Under the pieces are notes generated by a model that saw only the letters and a program-made list of their open reading frames with translations, was not told where the DNA came from and did no database searches. Of a stretch of DNA of 64,000 bases, positions 33,421 through 45,549 are shown in pieces (within the stretch, counting starts at the first letter, position 1; every line of letters begins with the position of its first letter). Both the position numbers and the translations under genes were made by a program. Origin of the DNA: Psettodes erumei (Eukaryota; Chordata; Actinopteri; Pleuronectiformes; Psettodidae); the NCBI GenBank assembly GCA_016785225.1, contig JAFBJZ010000842.1, positions 1 through 64,000 of the forward strand, read 5' to 3'.

Positions 33421-33640
33421 TAAAATTGAAATTAGTTAAAAGTTCATTGTAGAGTGAAAAAATAAAGGCTATTATAATATAATAGTATAATACATTTGTT
33501 TATTAATTATTAATTCCTTTTGTGCATAATGTTACATTATTATTGGTAATATATTGATTAAAGCAACAAAAAAATCTGAAGAGCCGTTTGGGAGCCGAAA
33601 GAGCCGTCTCTTTTTAGTGAGCCGAGTCGAAAGAGCCGGT

Positions 33641-33936
33641 TCTCTAAAAGAAAGAACATGAGAAGATCGAGAAATACCAAGGGCTGAAAGAGGAGATAGA
33701 GAAAATGTGGGGTGTGAAGGCAACAGTGGTACCAATAGTGATCGGGGCACTAGGGGCGGTGACCCCCGAGCTGGAAGGATGGCTCTAACAGATACCAGGA
33801 ACAACATCGGAGATCTCTGTCCAAAAGAGTGCAATGCTAGGAGCAGCTAAGATCCTGCGCAGAACCCTCTGGCCTCTGGTAGAACACTGGTAGACCTGAG
33901 TCTGAAGGAGACACCGCCCAGGTGGGCGAGAGGGAG

Positions 33937-33985
<49 letters not shown>

Positions 33986-34100
33986 CAGTATTTGTATGGT
34001 TATTTTTAGGCCATCAAGGACTCCCAGGCCTCTGGTAGAGGACCAGAGTCTGAAGGAGACGCCGCCCAGGTGGGCGAGAGGGAGATTTTTTTTTTTTTTT
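33641..34100 (+). mobile_element. Rex6-like LINE 3' ends, two in tandem
   Basis: From 33648 the sequence encodes the end of the endonuclease (KKEHEKLEKYQGLKEEIEKM, 33649-33710) and then the same 3' UTR as at 29 kb, ending GCCCAGGTGGGCGAGAGGGAGAT at 33916-33938 followed by an AT array (33940-33980). About 35 bases later the last 75 bases of the UTR are repeated (34015-34087), this time followed by a T run and a short AT run. So two 3' ends lie head to tail, each against simple repeat DNA. Confidence 0.8.
33940..33980. repeat. (AT)n microsatellite
   Basis: About 20 AT units directly after a Rex6-like 3' UTR end, matching the arrangement at 28.9 kb. Confidence 0.95.
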
Positions 34101-35497
34101 TTTTATATATATAAAACATTTATTTTTGGGGCTCTGTACAGTTGAGTTGGACGAGAAGGAAGTCTTTAACTCTGTAGCCTTCCATTTTTTAATTTTCCAC
34201 AACAGTAGGTCTGCAAGATGACACAGACTGACACCTGATGCCCATGTCTCAGAGCTGTGACAATCATAGTGTGTTGGGCACAGATTTCCCCATGCAACTA
34301 TACAAAACTATGCAACTTGGATGTGTCCTGAAAGTTTGACTGTTGCTTGAGGACAAAGGAAGGTTGAACAGACACTGTTGGCTTGTACATACTGTATACC
34401 ACAACAATCTACATATTAACTGGCTTCATTACAGTGAGGGGAAGGAATTTGATCTAGTTAGACAGCTTGAGCAAAATTAAACTGAGAATACATCAACCTC
34501 TTGGGCAGCATACCCATATTACAAGTACATATATCGGAAAAATGCTCATACTATGTCTCTCTAAATACCATTAGATATTTTAATATTAAATTTATTTGTT
34601 TAAAAAAATAGGATTGGATTTTGTGGATTTCAATTCTTTAAAGTTTCATATCTTTATGATTTCAGTGCTGTTTGATGTGATGATACCTGTGATGACTGTG
34701 TTCACAATTGCAATGTAACACTACAGCAAACAGTCCTTGAGCAGCTACATTGTTGATGTCTGATTCCATGCTGCACAAAATGCAGGGGTTTTTTTTCTAC
34801 ACAACAGAAGGACACAGAGAAACTGGTTAGCTCATTTAGTGGTTTGAGGTATGTAGCTCTTCATCTTGCTACAGTGTGGCTGCTCCTCGTTGCTCCATTA
34901 CACAAAATTAAAACAAATTTGCTGATGAAAAAAAACACAGACAATCATGTTGGCTTGATGCATTTTTGATTTATTACAGTGCCCAACACTTTCCACTGGC
35001 TGCTTCACAATATAAACTGAGCTGTGTTTTGCTAGTTAAATGCTCTTACTTCTGAAAAAGCTGTAGAATGATAGGTTTGCAGTTCTCAAACGATGTGAAG
35101 AGAGCAAACAGTAAACAGTGCAGCTGATGTTAATGAAACAGATCCCTTGAGCTTAGCAAGGCAATCTGAATCCAGTATGGAAATGGTGGACTCCCCCACT
35201 ACCAATAAAAACTACTAAATAATTAATGAATGTAAATACATTGAATGGGAGCACTGATTGAAAAAGATGCCATGAATTTTTTTGCTGATGTATCTGTCAA
35301 ATTGGAATTTGTAATTTTGTTTTAGGGTACAAGTTACTAATTTGTGCACACAAATAATTGCACACAATGTTACCATCAGGTCCAGTCAAAGAAGGACAGA
35401 AATTAAGTCAGATTTGACAGAATTCTGTTGCCATGTGTTCAGAAGCAGAATAAAGTGATTAATCACCTAAAATCCCCTGTTTGTGTTAACTAAAAGG

Positions 35498-35540
<43 letters not shown>
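35498..35540. repeat. (TC)n(AC)n compound microsatellite
   Basis: A TC run of about 22 bases passes into an AC run of about 20 bases. Confidence 0.95.
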
Positions 35541-35541
<1 letters not shown>

Positions 35542-38398
35542 TACATTATTTGCCTTAGGGAGGTTTGTGTGAAAGGACTTTACGTCTTCCTATCTATAAT
35601 TTCTGTGGGATTACATCTGCGGTGGTGCCTTCACAGACAGATTATAGTTCTGGACATGGGGACACTAAAAACCCCCATTAAGTTAGTAGAACAGGAAAAG
35701 GAAAACTAAGTGAAGGGACGACATGGAAGAAGGAAGGTAATCAACAGTAACTTTCTGGACTTTTTTCTACAGGCAAATGTCTAGACTCAGATGGTGGGAT
35801 AGACAGAGAGAAAGGAAGAGCAGGGAGGAGATTAGGGAGATGGCATGTTGGAAAAGATCTGACAGACAAGTTTGACTGTCCTTTCCACCAGAATTAACAG
35901 CACTTTTGTCTGTCAACAAAACATGGCCATTAACTGTCTTTAATGATACTTACAGACACACAAACACCCAGGCAGACCAATTTGGGAAAAACAGTCACAC
36001 AAAACCATAGTAGTAACATTCATATCATTTTTGCCCACTGGATATTGTCTATGTCCTTATATGTCTTTATTGCATCATAAAAATGAAATTGTCTCATTAT
36101 CTATTAAACTTATCTCATTATCTGCAGGTATTATGAATTGCTTTCACATTTGTAGGTGGTCTGAAATGTAATAAATGCCATGCATCTGAAAACAAACTAA
36201 AAATATGATATCATACATGCTATGTACACTCTATGCTATGAACACCCACATCTCCACATGGGTCGTACAGCACAGCCAGCAATTCACATCTCCACGGGTC
36301 TGACATAGACAACAATACAAAACAAGAATCACAGGCATGTTTCAGAAATTCTGTTATTATTAAAAGATCAATAACCAATTCAACCAACCATTTCAGACAG
36401 TGGCCTATTAAGAGACAAATGGGTGCTTACCTTATCTAGTTGCCCAAAACACTCCCAACCGCTGCCACATAAAAAAGTACCTTCAACTCCTCAAGGAATT
36501 TGAGGACAAAAACGTTAAGACAAAATGATTAAGTGTTTTGTTGCTGGGTTTTCCTCCTGCTTCTCAGGCAGCTCTTTGGACAATGATACAGGAATCATTC
36601 TATAAAAGGCAAAGATATCATTGTATCAGCGACCTGTAGCCCTAATATTTTACTTGTGAATTACCACAAGGCAGAGGCACACAGTCCCATATATAGTGAC
36701 TTCAAAAATTACTCCACTGGCTGACTTGGATCAGGTGCATGTCCAATACTAGCAAGGTACACTTTACACAAGGATGCACCTTTGTAGCGCTGTTAGTGTT
36801 TGGAGGATTAAGTTTTTCAAAGTTTAAAGAGCTTTATTACTGAGTGTTTGGGTTTTTCCACACCCTCTGTATCTCTTTCCTCATGTCTTGTTCAGTGTTC
36901 ATTCATCATATTTTCCAGTGAGGCACTGAACTGGAACGACTGGAGAGAAGCACTGCCGTGCATCTTCTACCCGGCCTGCATCACTATCCTTCAATCCTTT
37001 TCTCTTCTTCTCTCCACTCTTTTGCCTCTGTTACTGTTTACTCTTCCATTATTATTTCTTCTGTGATGCTTTTTTCCATCGTTCCAGCCCTCTCTTCCTA
37101 CTTCCCACTTCCTACTGACTACTTTTTTCTCTCGTCCCATAACCTTTCTCTTTTCTTGTCCTCTCAAAGTGAAAACACATGGACTTGTTTAGTTTCTGTA
37201 AAACTTGAAGAGACAGTGAGGTGCATGGAGGTGTGAATGTGAATGGTTTTAAAATGAACATCTCCAATTCTTTTCTTTACTGCTTTCTTCTTGTGTGTGT
37301 GTGTGAGAGAGAGATACTGTCACTTTTGAAAAATGTCTGGAACCACCACTGTTTCTATTCCTCTGGCTAATGTGGGAAGATCTGGCCATCTGTCTTGTCT
37401 TAGTCTGCTAGACTGTGGCACGTGTGCAAACACGAACCACACAAAAAGAGATAAAATTCACAAAATAGAAAAGCTGGTACCAAATTAAAAGTTTGAGACT
37501 CTGTCTTCCCCTTTTCCATGTGTTTCGGTTGCTTCCCTTCCCAGGCATGTGTTGTCACTGTTGGTGTGTGGGTTTCTGTGTGGGGCCAGACTGGTACTCT
37601 CCACCATTTGCTCACCTGGTTCTCATTACCGAATCAGGACTACAAGCATGGCATGAGCTGTGCACACTCCCAGACTCTGCCAGCTCACTGTCTTTATCCA
37701 CCGAATCCTGCATGTGTGTTGGATCTGCATTCATTTGTTCATTTGTATTTCTTTATGTCTTTCTCTGTAGTCCTGCCAGTTGTGTGAGTGCATGAAGTTC
37801 TTTGCTGTAGTCACTTTCCAACATGCAGTAAATCACCTGTGTGAAGGCTAAGTTCTGGTCTAAATAGCTACATTGTGAGTGATTGTAACTTTTATAGTTA
37901 ACATGAAGTATATTTTTTATAAAAGGTAAGGAGAGTTTTCCAGGAATTCCATCTATTTAACACATATGAACCATTTACAGTCACATGTCATAAAACAGAA
38001 AGAAATGAAGTTTAAAGTGTAAAAACCAGTCCAGAAAAAACACAGCTGACAAATTTGGTGTTGAGTTTTTGCATGAAGCCAAAATATCTAACGAGAAAAG
38101 CAATAATTGATATACAGTATCTTCATGATGTCCAGTCCCCAGTGACTGGTCAGTGAAATATTGCAGCAGATATTTCTTTCATGTGGAATTTTATCATTAA
38201 CTCTGGCAGAAAGCTCTGAAAACAGGTGGTGAATTATGCTTTTTCGAGAAACTGTATAGGGAAATTAAGGTCAAGCTCCACGTGCCTGTGAGATTTGATT
38301 TGATGAATGGACAGAATGAGTATTTGACATATTGGCTTTGACCTTTTGCAGGCTGCTGAAAATCATAGATTAAAAAGGCAACTGGGATGTGAACATGC

Positions 38399-38434
<36 letters not shown>

Positions 38435-38436
38435 TG
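38399..38436. repeat. (TG)n microsatellite
   Basis: A TG run with one interruption (TGTATG) near its end. Confidence 0.95.
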
Positions 38437-39649
38437 CCCATGTAGGAGTGTGCAGGTGCTACACAAGACTCCATACAGTAACCTAACTTTACAATGAAGT
38501 AATGGAAATTGAGGTGAAAACTAAAAGCAGTAAAAATTAAAGAAACTTTGCTTTCTTCTCAAACAAACTGGAAGGCTCATTATGCCTAGAGCTATAAGCC
38601 AGAGTCTGACTGATCAAAAACAGTCTGTGCTAACAGTAAACTTTGAGGTAAGATTTCACGTTTGAGATACATGGTTTTGATTTCCTTCAGTAGTGTATCT
38701 TCAGGGCTCACAGACATATTGGATATATTATCTACTTTGATCAACCGTAGTTAAAACTTTTATTTAAACTTGCATTTTTAACACTGGCTTCTCTTCTTAT
38801 ACTGGGACATTTCCACTAACATTGCACCACCTGTGAAAAAACAACTTCTGCTCTGCTACTACAGCCATATTGTTTCGAGCCAGTACCTTTGGAGCCAGGA
38901 AATGATTGAACATGTGCAGGTAGTTTACAGATATTCAAGTAATGGATTACCGCCTGATGACAAGGGCATTGTAATTGTTTCCACAATTCCCATGTTTGTT
39001 TTGGCATCAAATGAGAAACCCCTTAGTTCCCTGAGGAATGTACTGTAGTTGCTACCTCCACCTTGGAGTGGGAAAACCAGCAAGGCCATATGGTGTGCAC
39101 AACTCCTAACCCACTACTGGATATGATTTCATAATTAAACATGCTTCACGCATCAAAAAAGTGGTGGCGTGCACACACTCATTTACAAGATTAACTTTCT
39201 ATCCCACTGAGATGAGATCACAGTGTAGTCCAAACATACTTAGAGATGAGGATTTTGTAGGACATCACTGTGATTAAATTTTTTAAAAAGTAACTTTTTA
39301 CTTTCCCACTGCTAGTGAAAGATTAATGTCCAAGACATCAGCTTTAGAAAATGGACCCCTGAAGATTTTCTCCCCCGAAGATAATTAGACGGAGCAGAAT
39401 TCTGATCATTAAACTTCCTGTTTTCTCTTTTGACATCACAGGGTCTGCACGTTCTCAGAAAACCTAGGCAGGAGGCCAGAGCCTCTGAAGAACCAGGGAG
39501 TCAGAAAGAAAAAAAAAGTTTTGAAAGAGACGGAAACAATATAAAAATAAAAAAAATGTATATTTTTATCTTTAGTCATTTGAAATACAAAACATTCTTC
39601 ATGTGTTTTAAAACATTAAGGTTTTAAAGTTCTTCCTTTGATGTTAAAT

Positions 39650-41900
39650 GTGGCCATCAGCGGTCTATGATGGTGAGAATAGTGGTGTTACCATCTGAAG
39701 AGGGGAGTCCGGTTACAAAATCCAGGCAGATGTGTGAGTAGGGGCGACTGCGAACCAACAGGGGGCAGAGGAGGCGAGCTGGTGGTTGAAACCTGACCAG
39801 CAGCCACAAAGGCACGAGTGTACAAGTCCATAGTGGCCATTAGAACTGACATTTTAGGAGGGCCAGGGCCCGGGTTAATCCAGGGTGACTGTCACTGTGG
39901 CTCCTTTGACCAGGGGCTCCACTTCCCACACCACGGCAGCCCACTACATGGGGGGATGGTTCAATTATGTCAGGGCAATAAGGATGTTTCTCAGCAGAAA
40001 ACTGGTGGGATAGTGTGCCTGGCTTAGTGTTGGACCCTGGGTGGTAGGTGATGATAAACTTGAAGTGATCAAAAAAGAGAGCCCAACATGCCTGGCAGGT
40101 GTTAAGGCTTTTAGCATTTTGGATGTTGGCCAAATTTTTGTGATCAGTCCATACAAGAAATGGTTGTTCAGACCCCTCAAGCCAGTACCTCCATTCCTCC
40201 AGAGGCAATTTAACTGCTAATAGGTCTATGTTATCTACATCACAATTTCTCTCGGCAGGGATCAGTCACTAAGAAAGGAAGGGAATTTTTGGTCTTGGGA
40301 ACATTGGGAGAGAACTGCCCCAACTCCAGAGCCTGAGGAGTCTACCTTCAGGACAAATTGACAGGAGGGGTCAGGCTGAAACTAAAACTGGAGCTTTGAT
40401 GAAGAATCATCTGTCTCAGGAAACCAGATGAAGAAGTTTTTGGGAGATGTGAGTCCTGTAAGAGGGGCTGCAACTCGGCTGAAATTTTGGATAAATCTGT
40501 GGTAAAGGTGCAAAACCACAGAATCATTAGAGCTGCTTTACAGAAATGGGTCTGGGCCAATCAACTACTGCAAGGATCTTCTCAGGGTCTGCCTTAATTT
40601 GTCCACTGGAAACAATATAGCCCAGGAAACACACTGACAAAACGTGGAACATATATTTCTGTTTTCACATAGAGCTTGTTTTCCAGAAGATCTAGAAATA
40701 CTTGATAGACATGGTGGATGTATTCTTCTTGGGAACAGGAGAAGATGAGAATGTCATCTAAATTGATAAACACAGACCTTTTAAAAAGGAAGTCACTGAG
40801 AAGGTCGTTGACAAGCACCTGGAAGACTGCTGGGGCATTTGTCAGGGTGTTGGGCATTACCAGGTACTGAAAATACCCTGCTAATCCCCTTCTGTTATTC
40901 TAACCAGGTGGTATGCATTCTAAACTGTGGCTCCCTGCAGCAACTCGAAAGTAGAGTTAATGAGTAGCAAGGGGTACCTGTTTTTAATGGTGATATTATT
41001 GAGCCCTCTGAAATCAATACATGGGCATAGTGTAGCGTCCTTCTTATGGAAAAAAGAAACCAACACCAAGGGCAGAAGAGGAGGGGCGAATGATTTCAGC
41101 TGCCAGAGATCTTCATATGAGAGGGTAGTGTGGCACCCAGGAGAAGGTCCATGGAGCAGTCATCAGGGCAATGAGGTGGTAGGGACAGGGCACATTCATT
41201 ACTAAAAACCCAAATGATGTCATGATGAATTTCTGGCACATTAGATAAAACGGGGGGAGAGGGATTAGACTAGGCCTGAGCATCCTCTGTCGGAGGCAGG
41301 GCTGATTGCAAACAGGTATAATGATGAAAGGTGCTCCAGTTAATCATTTTGCCTTGGGACCAGTCAATGTGTGAGTAATAAAGTTTTAACCAGGGATGAC
41401 CTAACACTATGGGACTGGAGGGGGAATGGATTTATTTCAAATGGATGTACTTTCAGTGATTTACAGATGGGATCAGTAGCTGGGGGGTAGTGTCGCGAAC
41501 GATTGCCATGAGTGGGGTCCTCAAGAGGTTCTAAGCAATTATGAGCCTGGTGTGCCACAGTGAGATATAAAAAATTGTCTTTAGCACCTGAGTCAACTAA
41601 AACAAACAGATGAAGGGGGTTGGAAGAATCACAGAGAGAGGCCTGCGGTTAAAAAAAACGTTTTGATTAGTTTTGTGGAGTGAATTTGGATCACCAGCAG
41701 CTCTAATGCTGGAGAGCCCACTCCTTTTGTCAAACAGGGCAGGTGGAAATGTAGTGTCCCTTCTGGCCGCAGTAGAGGTATTACACGGAGACAAGGCTTT
41801 GCTGCCATTCTAGGGGTTTCAGACAAGCTCCTCCCATCTACATCGGTTCCTCTGAAACTACTGGGGGCGCTAGGAAGGGAGCAACCACATGAAGGCGAGT
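39650..41900 (-). mobile_element. Ty3/Gypsy gag-pol remnant without LTRs
   Basis: Read on the minus strand, the order is gag end (zinc knuckle near 41750), protease (about 41350-41600), reverse transcriptase (about 40590-41100), RT-RNase H connection, RNase H (39965-40230) and the start of integrase (to 39650). Frameshifts and stops are frequent. No LTR was found on either side, so this is an internal fragment. It is of the same general fish Gypsy type as the 21.9-23.6 kb remnant, but the two fragments cover different parts. Confidence 0.8.
39660..41780 (-). pseudogene. pol: Gypsy gag-pol fragments
   Basis: Minus-strand pieces in order. A CGQKGHYISTC knuckle near 41750 has its first cysteine position disturbed. 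The protease start LFVLVDSGAKDNF (about 41585) has the DSG active site. The RT piece contains PNTLTNAPAVFQVLVNDLL and FINLDDILIFS (40740-40857), in which the usual YLDD appears as NLDD. A connection piece follows (CTFTTDLSKISAELQPLL, 40460-40520). RNase H has LPLEEWRYWLEGSEQPFLVW followed by TDHKNL (about 40120-40215). The integrase start has a MDLYTRAFVAAG-type helix near 39830. None of the frames is continuous. Confidence 0.75.
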
Positions 41901-42313
41901 GGCGAGTTCTACTCGTGATGGAGGGACTGCAGTGGGAAATGTTGTTTCTTGCATTGTTTTTGCATGCAGCAAAACACATCAGTTTTAACCCCACTTACTA
42001 AGCAAAGACCTGGCTCAGATTTCACCATATCAGCAGTGCTCTTCAACAGAAAATGGTAAACTTTCCCTTCCTTAATAAAGCACTGTGCTCCACCTAAAGC
42101 ATGCCAGCAGCACACCTTCTTCCAAATCAGACACTTTCTTTTCACTTTGATGTTTTTCAAATTAATTTTAATGTATAAAAAAAATAAAAGCTGCTGGCAG
42201 TTTGAGGGAAGAGGATTAATGTGAGCACAGCCCACAGCAACACTGCTTAAACTTTTATTTTTATATACACTGTCTAAGGTATCTCAATAAGGACCAACAT
42301 TTTATAATCTCTG

Positions 42314-42394
<81 letters not shown>

Positions 42395-42993
42395 CACACA
42401 AAACAGAAAGCAGCTGAAGAGATGCCTTTAGATAAAGGAGTTTCTCAACTAAGAGAGAAGACAATACTGAAAGCACATTGTTGGATCTGGTAGGAACACA
42501 CTTGGATATTAATTATGAATTATGATTATTGAAACAAAATTCTAAGTTAATAGCTTAAAAATTAAGCATTATTATTTTTGGAATCACTAATATTAATTTT
42601 ATAATAAAAAGGGACAACACCTGGAAACCAACACAATAACAACACAACACAATAACCAAATCAGTCTATAACTTTAACTTTAATAGTCTACTTTAGCAGG
42701 AATCAACATCCCGGGGTCATCAACCATAAGTGACTAGCGAGGGGTTAAGTTCGAACACGGACCTTCTCAATCAGCCACAGGTCACAATAATGACAAGATG
42801 CTTCTCCTTAAACTACAATGAAGTTTATTCAGTCTCCACAGTAATCAGCAATGTTAGTCACAGTCTCAATGAATTAACTAACAGGTACAGGAACATTGGC
42901 TGTACAATTGAACATATACACTGCGTGTGTGCGTGTGCACTGTCTGGGTGACCTGACGTGGTCACTTGTGTTGATTGAACTTGGGTTTGCAAG
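41901..42993. other. Intergenic DNA with a CA array, no gene recognised
   Basis: No supported gene. Contains a CA microsatellite of about 80 bases (42321-42400) with one AAA interruption, and AT-rich DNA up to the abrupt start of LINE B at 42994. Confidence 0.55.
42321..42400. repeat. (CA)n microsatellite
   Basis: CA run of about 80 bases, broken once by CAAACA near 42378. Confidence 0.95.
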
Positions 42994-44809
42994 GGAGGAC
43001 TCTTCTGTCAGTGTACAGGATTACGCTGAGTATGTGACTGGGTACATCAGCACCTGTGTTGATAACATCGTGCCCACCATACAGGTCAGGAAGTTCCCCA
43101 ACCAGAAGCCCTGGGTAAACACTTGGGTACGAAACATGCTGCGTGCTCGCTCCATTGCATTTAAATCAGGCAACAAGGCTGAGTACAAAGCTGCCAAGTA
43201 CAGACTGAGAAAGGCCATCACAGCATCAAAGAGGCAGTACAGGGAGAAGCTGGACAGCTTCTATTCCACTGCTGACTCCGGGCAGATGTGGAAGGGCTTG
43301 CAGCACATCACAGACTACAGGACCACCACCAGCACCATCAGTCACACAGACAGCCTGCCAGATGACCTCAACAGATTCTACACCCGCTTTGAGGCCACAA
43401 CCAACAGCACAGAGACACACACCTGGACCACCGGACCCCCCTCACCGCCACTAACAGTCTCCTCAGGTCAGGTACACAAAGTCCTGAAGAGAATCAACCC
43501 CCACAAGGCAGCAGGACCGGACAACATCCCTGGCCGTGCTCTCAGAGCATGTGCCAACGAGCTGGCTGATGTCCTCACCTCCATCTTCAATCTTTCCCTG
43601 AGCCAGAGCACAGTTCCCTCCTGATTCAAAACCACAACCATTGTCCCCCTCCCCAGGAAGAGCCCACTCACCTGCCTGAATGACTACAGACCAGTAACAC
43701 TCACTCCAATCATTATGAAGTGCTTTGAGAGAGTGGTGCTGGCGCACATCCAGAGCAGCGTCCCAGATACACTGGACCCCCTGCAGTATGCCTACCGGCC
43801 CAACAGGTCCACCTCAGATGCCATCACAGCCCACCTTCATTATTCCCTGTCCCACCTGGAAAACAAAGACTCCTACATCAGGATGCTCTTTGTGGATTAC
43901 AGCTCTGCCTTCAATACGGTCATCCCCTACAAACTCACCCACAAAATTGGTCTCCACCCGACCCTCTGTGACTGGCTGTTTGACTTCCTGACTGGCAGAC
44001 CCCAGTCTGTCAGGATTGGAAATAACACATTAGCCAGCATCATCAAAAACATCGGAACTCCACAGGGATGTGTCCTCAGCCCCATCCTCTACACCCTGTT
44101 CACACATGACTGCGTCGCCTCACACAAGGACAACATCATCCTGAAGTTTGCTGACGACACTGCAGTGATAGGACGTATCACTGCGGGGGACGAAGCGGCC
44201 TACAGGACGGAGGGGGGCAGTCTGGTGTCATGGTGCGAGGACAACAACCACACCCTAAACACAGACAAGACGAAGGAGATTATAGTGGACATGAGCAAGG
44301 GGAGGAGACCTCATCAGCCACTGTTTATCCGGGAGCTTGAAGTGGAGAGGGTGAGCAGCTTTAAATACCTGGGCGTCGACATCACTGAGGACCTCACATG
44401 GACCACCAACACAACACAGCTGGTCAAGAAAGCTCAACAGCGGCTGTATTTCTTGAGGAGGCTGAGGAAGTTCGGCATGTCCACAAAGATCCTCAGCAAC
44501 TTCTACAGCTGCTTTGTGGAGAACTGCCTGACCAATGGCATCACTGTATGGTATGGCAGCAGTACAGCCATGGACCGCAAACGCCTGCAGAAAGTGGTAA
44601 AGACAGTCTGCCCACTGCCCTCTCTGCATGGCATCTACCACCGCAGAGTCCACAGGAGAGCTGCCACCATTATAAAAGACAATACCCACCCACAACATGG
44701 ACTGTTTACACTCCTGCCCTCAGGACGGAGGTACAGGAGTGTGAAATGTAGGACAACCCATTTGAAAAACTCATTCTACCCCACTGCCATCAGAACCCTC
44801 AATAGCTAA
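42994..44809 (+). pseudogene. LINE B reverse transcriptase, one stop codon
   Basis: One frame from the linker after the endonuclease through to the natural stop at 44807-44809. The only in-frame stop is TGA at 43622-43624, where LINE A has a cysteine codon. RT motifs: VDYSSAFNTVIP (about 43893), GTPQGCVLSPILYTLF (about 44056), FADDTAVIG (about 44149), then YLGVDITEDLTW, QQRLYFLRRLRKF and the full C-terminal tail VCPLPSLHGIYHRRV and LLPSGRRYRSVKCRT. Compared with LINE A it lacks three codons near 43945. The endonuclease is lost by 5' truncation. Confidence 0.85.
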
Positions 44810-45106
44810 GGTCACTTTAATTAACGCCAAAGTCACTTTAAACACTTTATTGTCTACTGTTTACAAACCAGTCATCTCTTGCATTAAGGTATAGTTTACG
44901 TTGCTATTTGCACTGATGTACAGTTATTTCTTTATAGTTACTATTTTTTGTATTTACTGTTTACTGTTCTGTGTTATCTATTTTATATATACACACTCTT
45001 TTAATACAATTTCGTGTGTCTACTTATTGCTGGTACTCTGGTAAGAATCTCATTGTACAGGGAAACGTGTTTCTTTACTGTGCATATGACAATAAACACT
45101 TTGCAT
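42994..45106 (+). mobile_element. LINE B: 5'-truncated sister copy of LINE A
   Basis: From GGAGGACTCTTCTGTCAGTGTACAGG at 42994 onward the sequence matches LINE A (minus strand, from about 9092 down to 6985) almost base for base, including the 3' UTR and the terminal GTGCATATGACAATAAACA. It starts abruptly where LINE A continues, the usual mark of incomplete reverse transcription. TTTGCA occurs just outside both ends but is too short to be a convincing target duplication. Confidence 0.85.
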
Positions 45107-45160
45107 CCTGAAGCCATCAGTTGAAAAAAGGAGAGGGAAAATAGTGGGAAAGTAAAACTT

Positions 45161-45549
45161 TGTGGTATCTCTCCGGTGGAAGAAGATCTGCTAAATATCT
45201 GTTGTGTCACCCCGAGTGATTTTCCTCTGAGGTATGTTAGGTCAGTGTGGGACCCTAGGGTCAAAAGGTCAGGGTCAAAAGGTGATGATCTATAGTATGG
45301 TCTGTGATTAAAGGTTTCCATATGATTACCTTATGTTAATAGACAACCTGACTCCTCAATAACCTGACGATATAAGTGGGTACTTAGAGCTGTTTTGGGA
45401 GAGATTCACATTGGTCCTGAATCCTCCAAGCAGTCCGGGGTGCTTGTCATGATGCAGTACTTCTTGTAATAAACTTCTATTTACAAGTAAGACTGTGTCA
45501 GTGGAGATTCCTTCATCATCTTCACATCATCGCAGCTCAAGAAACCACA
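45161..45549 (+). repeat. ERV-2 5' LTR
   Basis: Begins TGTGGTATCTC and ends CCACA. A TATAAG box at 45371-45376 and an AATAAA signal at 45468-45473 lie 90 bases apart in the order expected of U3, R and U5. It is longer than the 3' LTR because of extra bases near 45172-45195 and a duplicated AGGGTCAAAAGGT phrase (45258-45283). Next to it at 45554 is the primer-site-like TTTGGCGTCACGAAC. Confidence 0.9.

Larger units (their letters stand above)
30541..33636 (+). mobile_element. hAT DNA transposon (Ac-like, BED finger)
   Basis: A complete-looking hAT element: a transposase gene (30854-32909), a tandem-repeat-rich 3' region and GAGCCGGCTC-rich sequence at both ends. The two ends are complementary in part: GAGCCGGCTCTTTGAA near 30553 and, reversed, GAACCGGCTCTTTCGA ending near 33644. 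The left flank is Rex6-like DNA in minus orientation and the right flank is Rex6-like DNA in plus orientation. An 8-bp target duplication, expected for hAT, could not be confirmed because the flanks come from different Rex6 positions. Confidence 0.8.
34101..39649. other. Intergenic DNA, no gene recognised
   Basis: Five and a half kilobases without a supported gene or TE end. It contains a (TC)n(AC)n repeat (35498-35540) and a TG run (38399-38436). Pyrimidine-rich sequence at 36960-37160 gives a few short leucine/serine-rich frames of no significance. The longest frame, 37493-37795, has no motif. It may be host intergenic or intronic sequence. Confidence 0.5.

Noticed and set aside
37493..37795. 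100-codon + strand frame as a small host gene
   Set aside because: No signal, domain or neighbour support; low-complexity Cys/Ser/Leu composition and overlapping frames of similar length.
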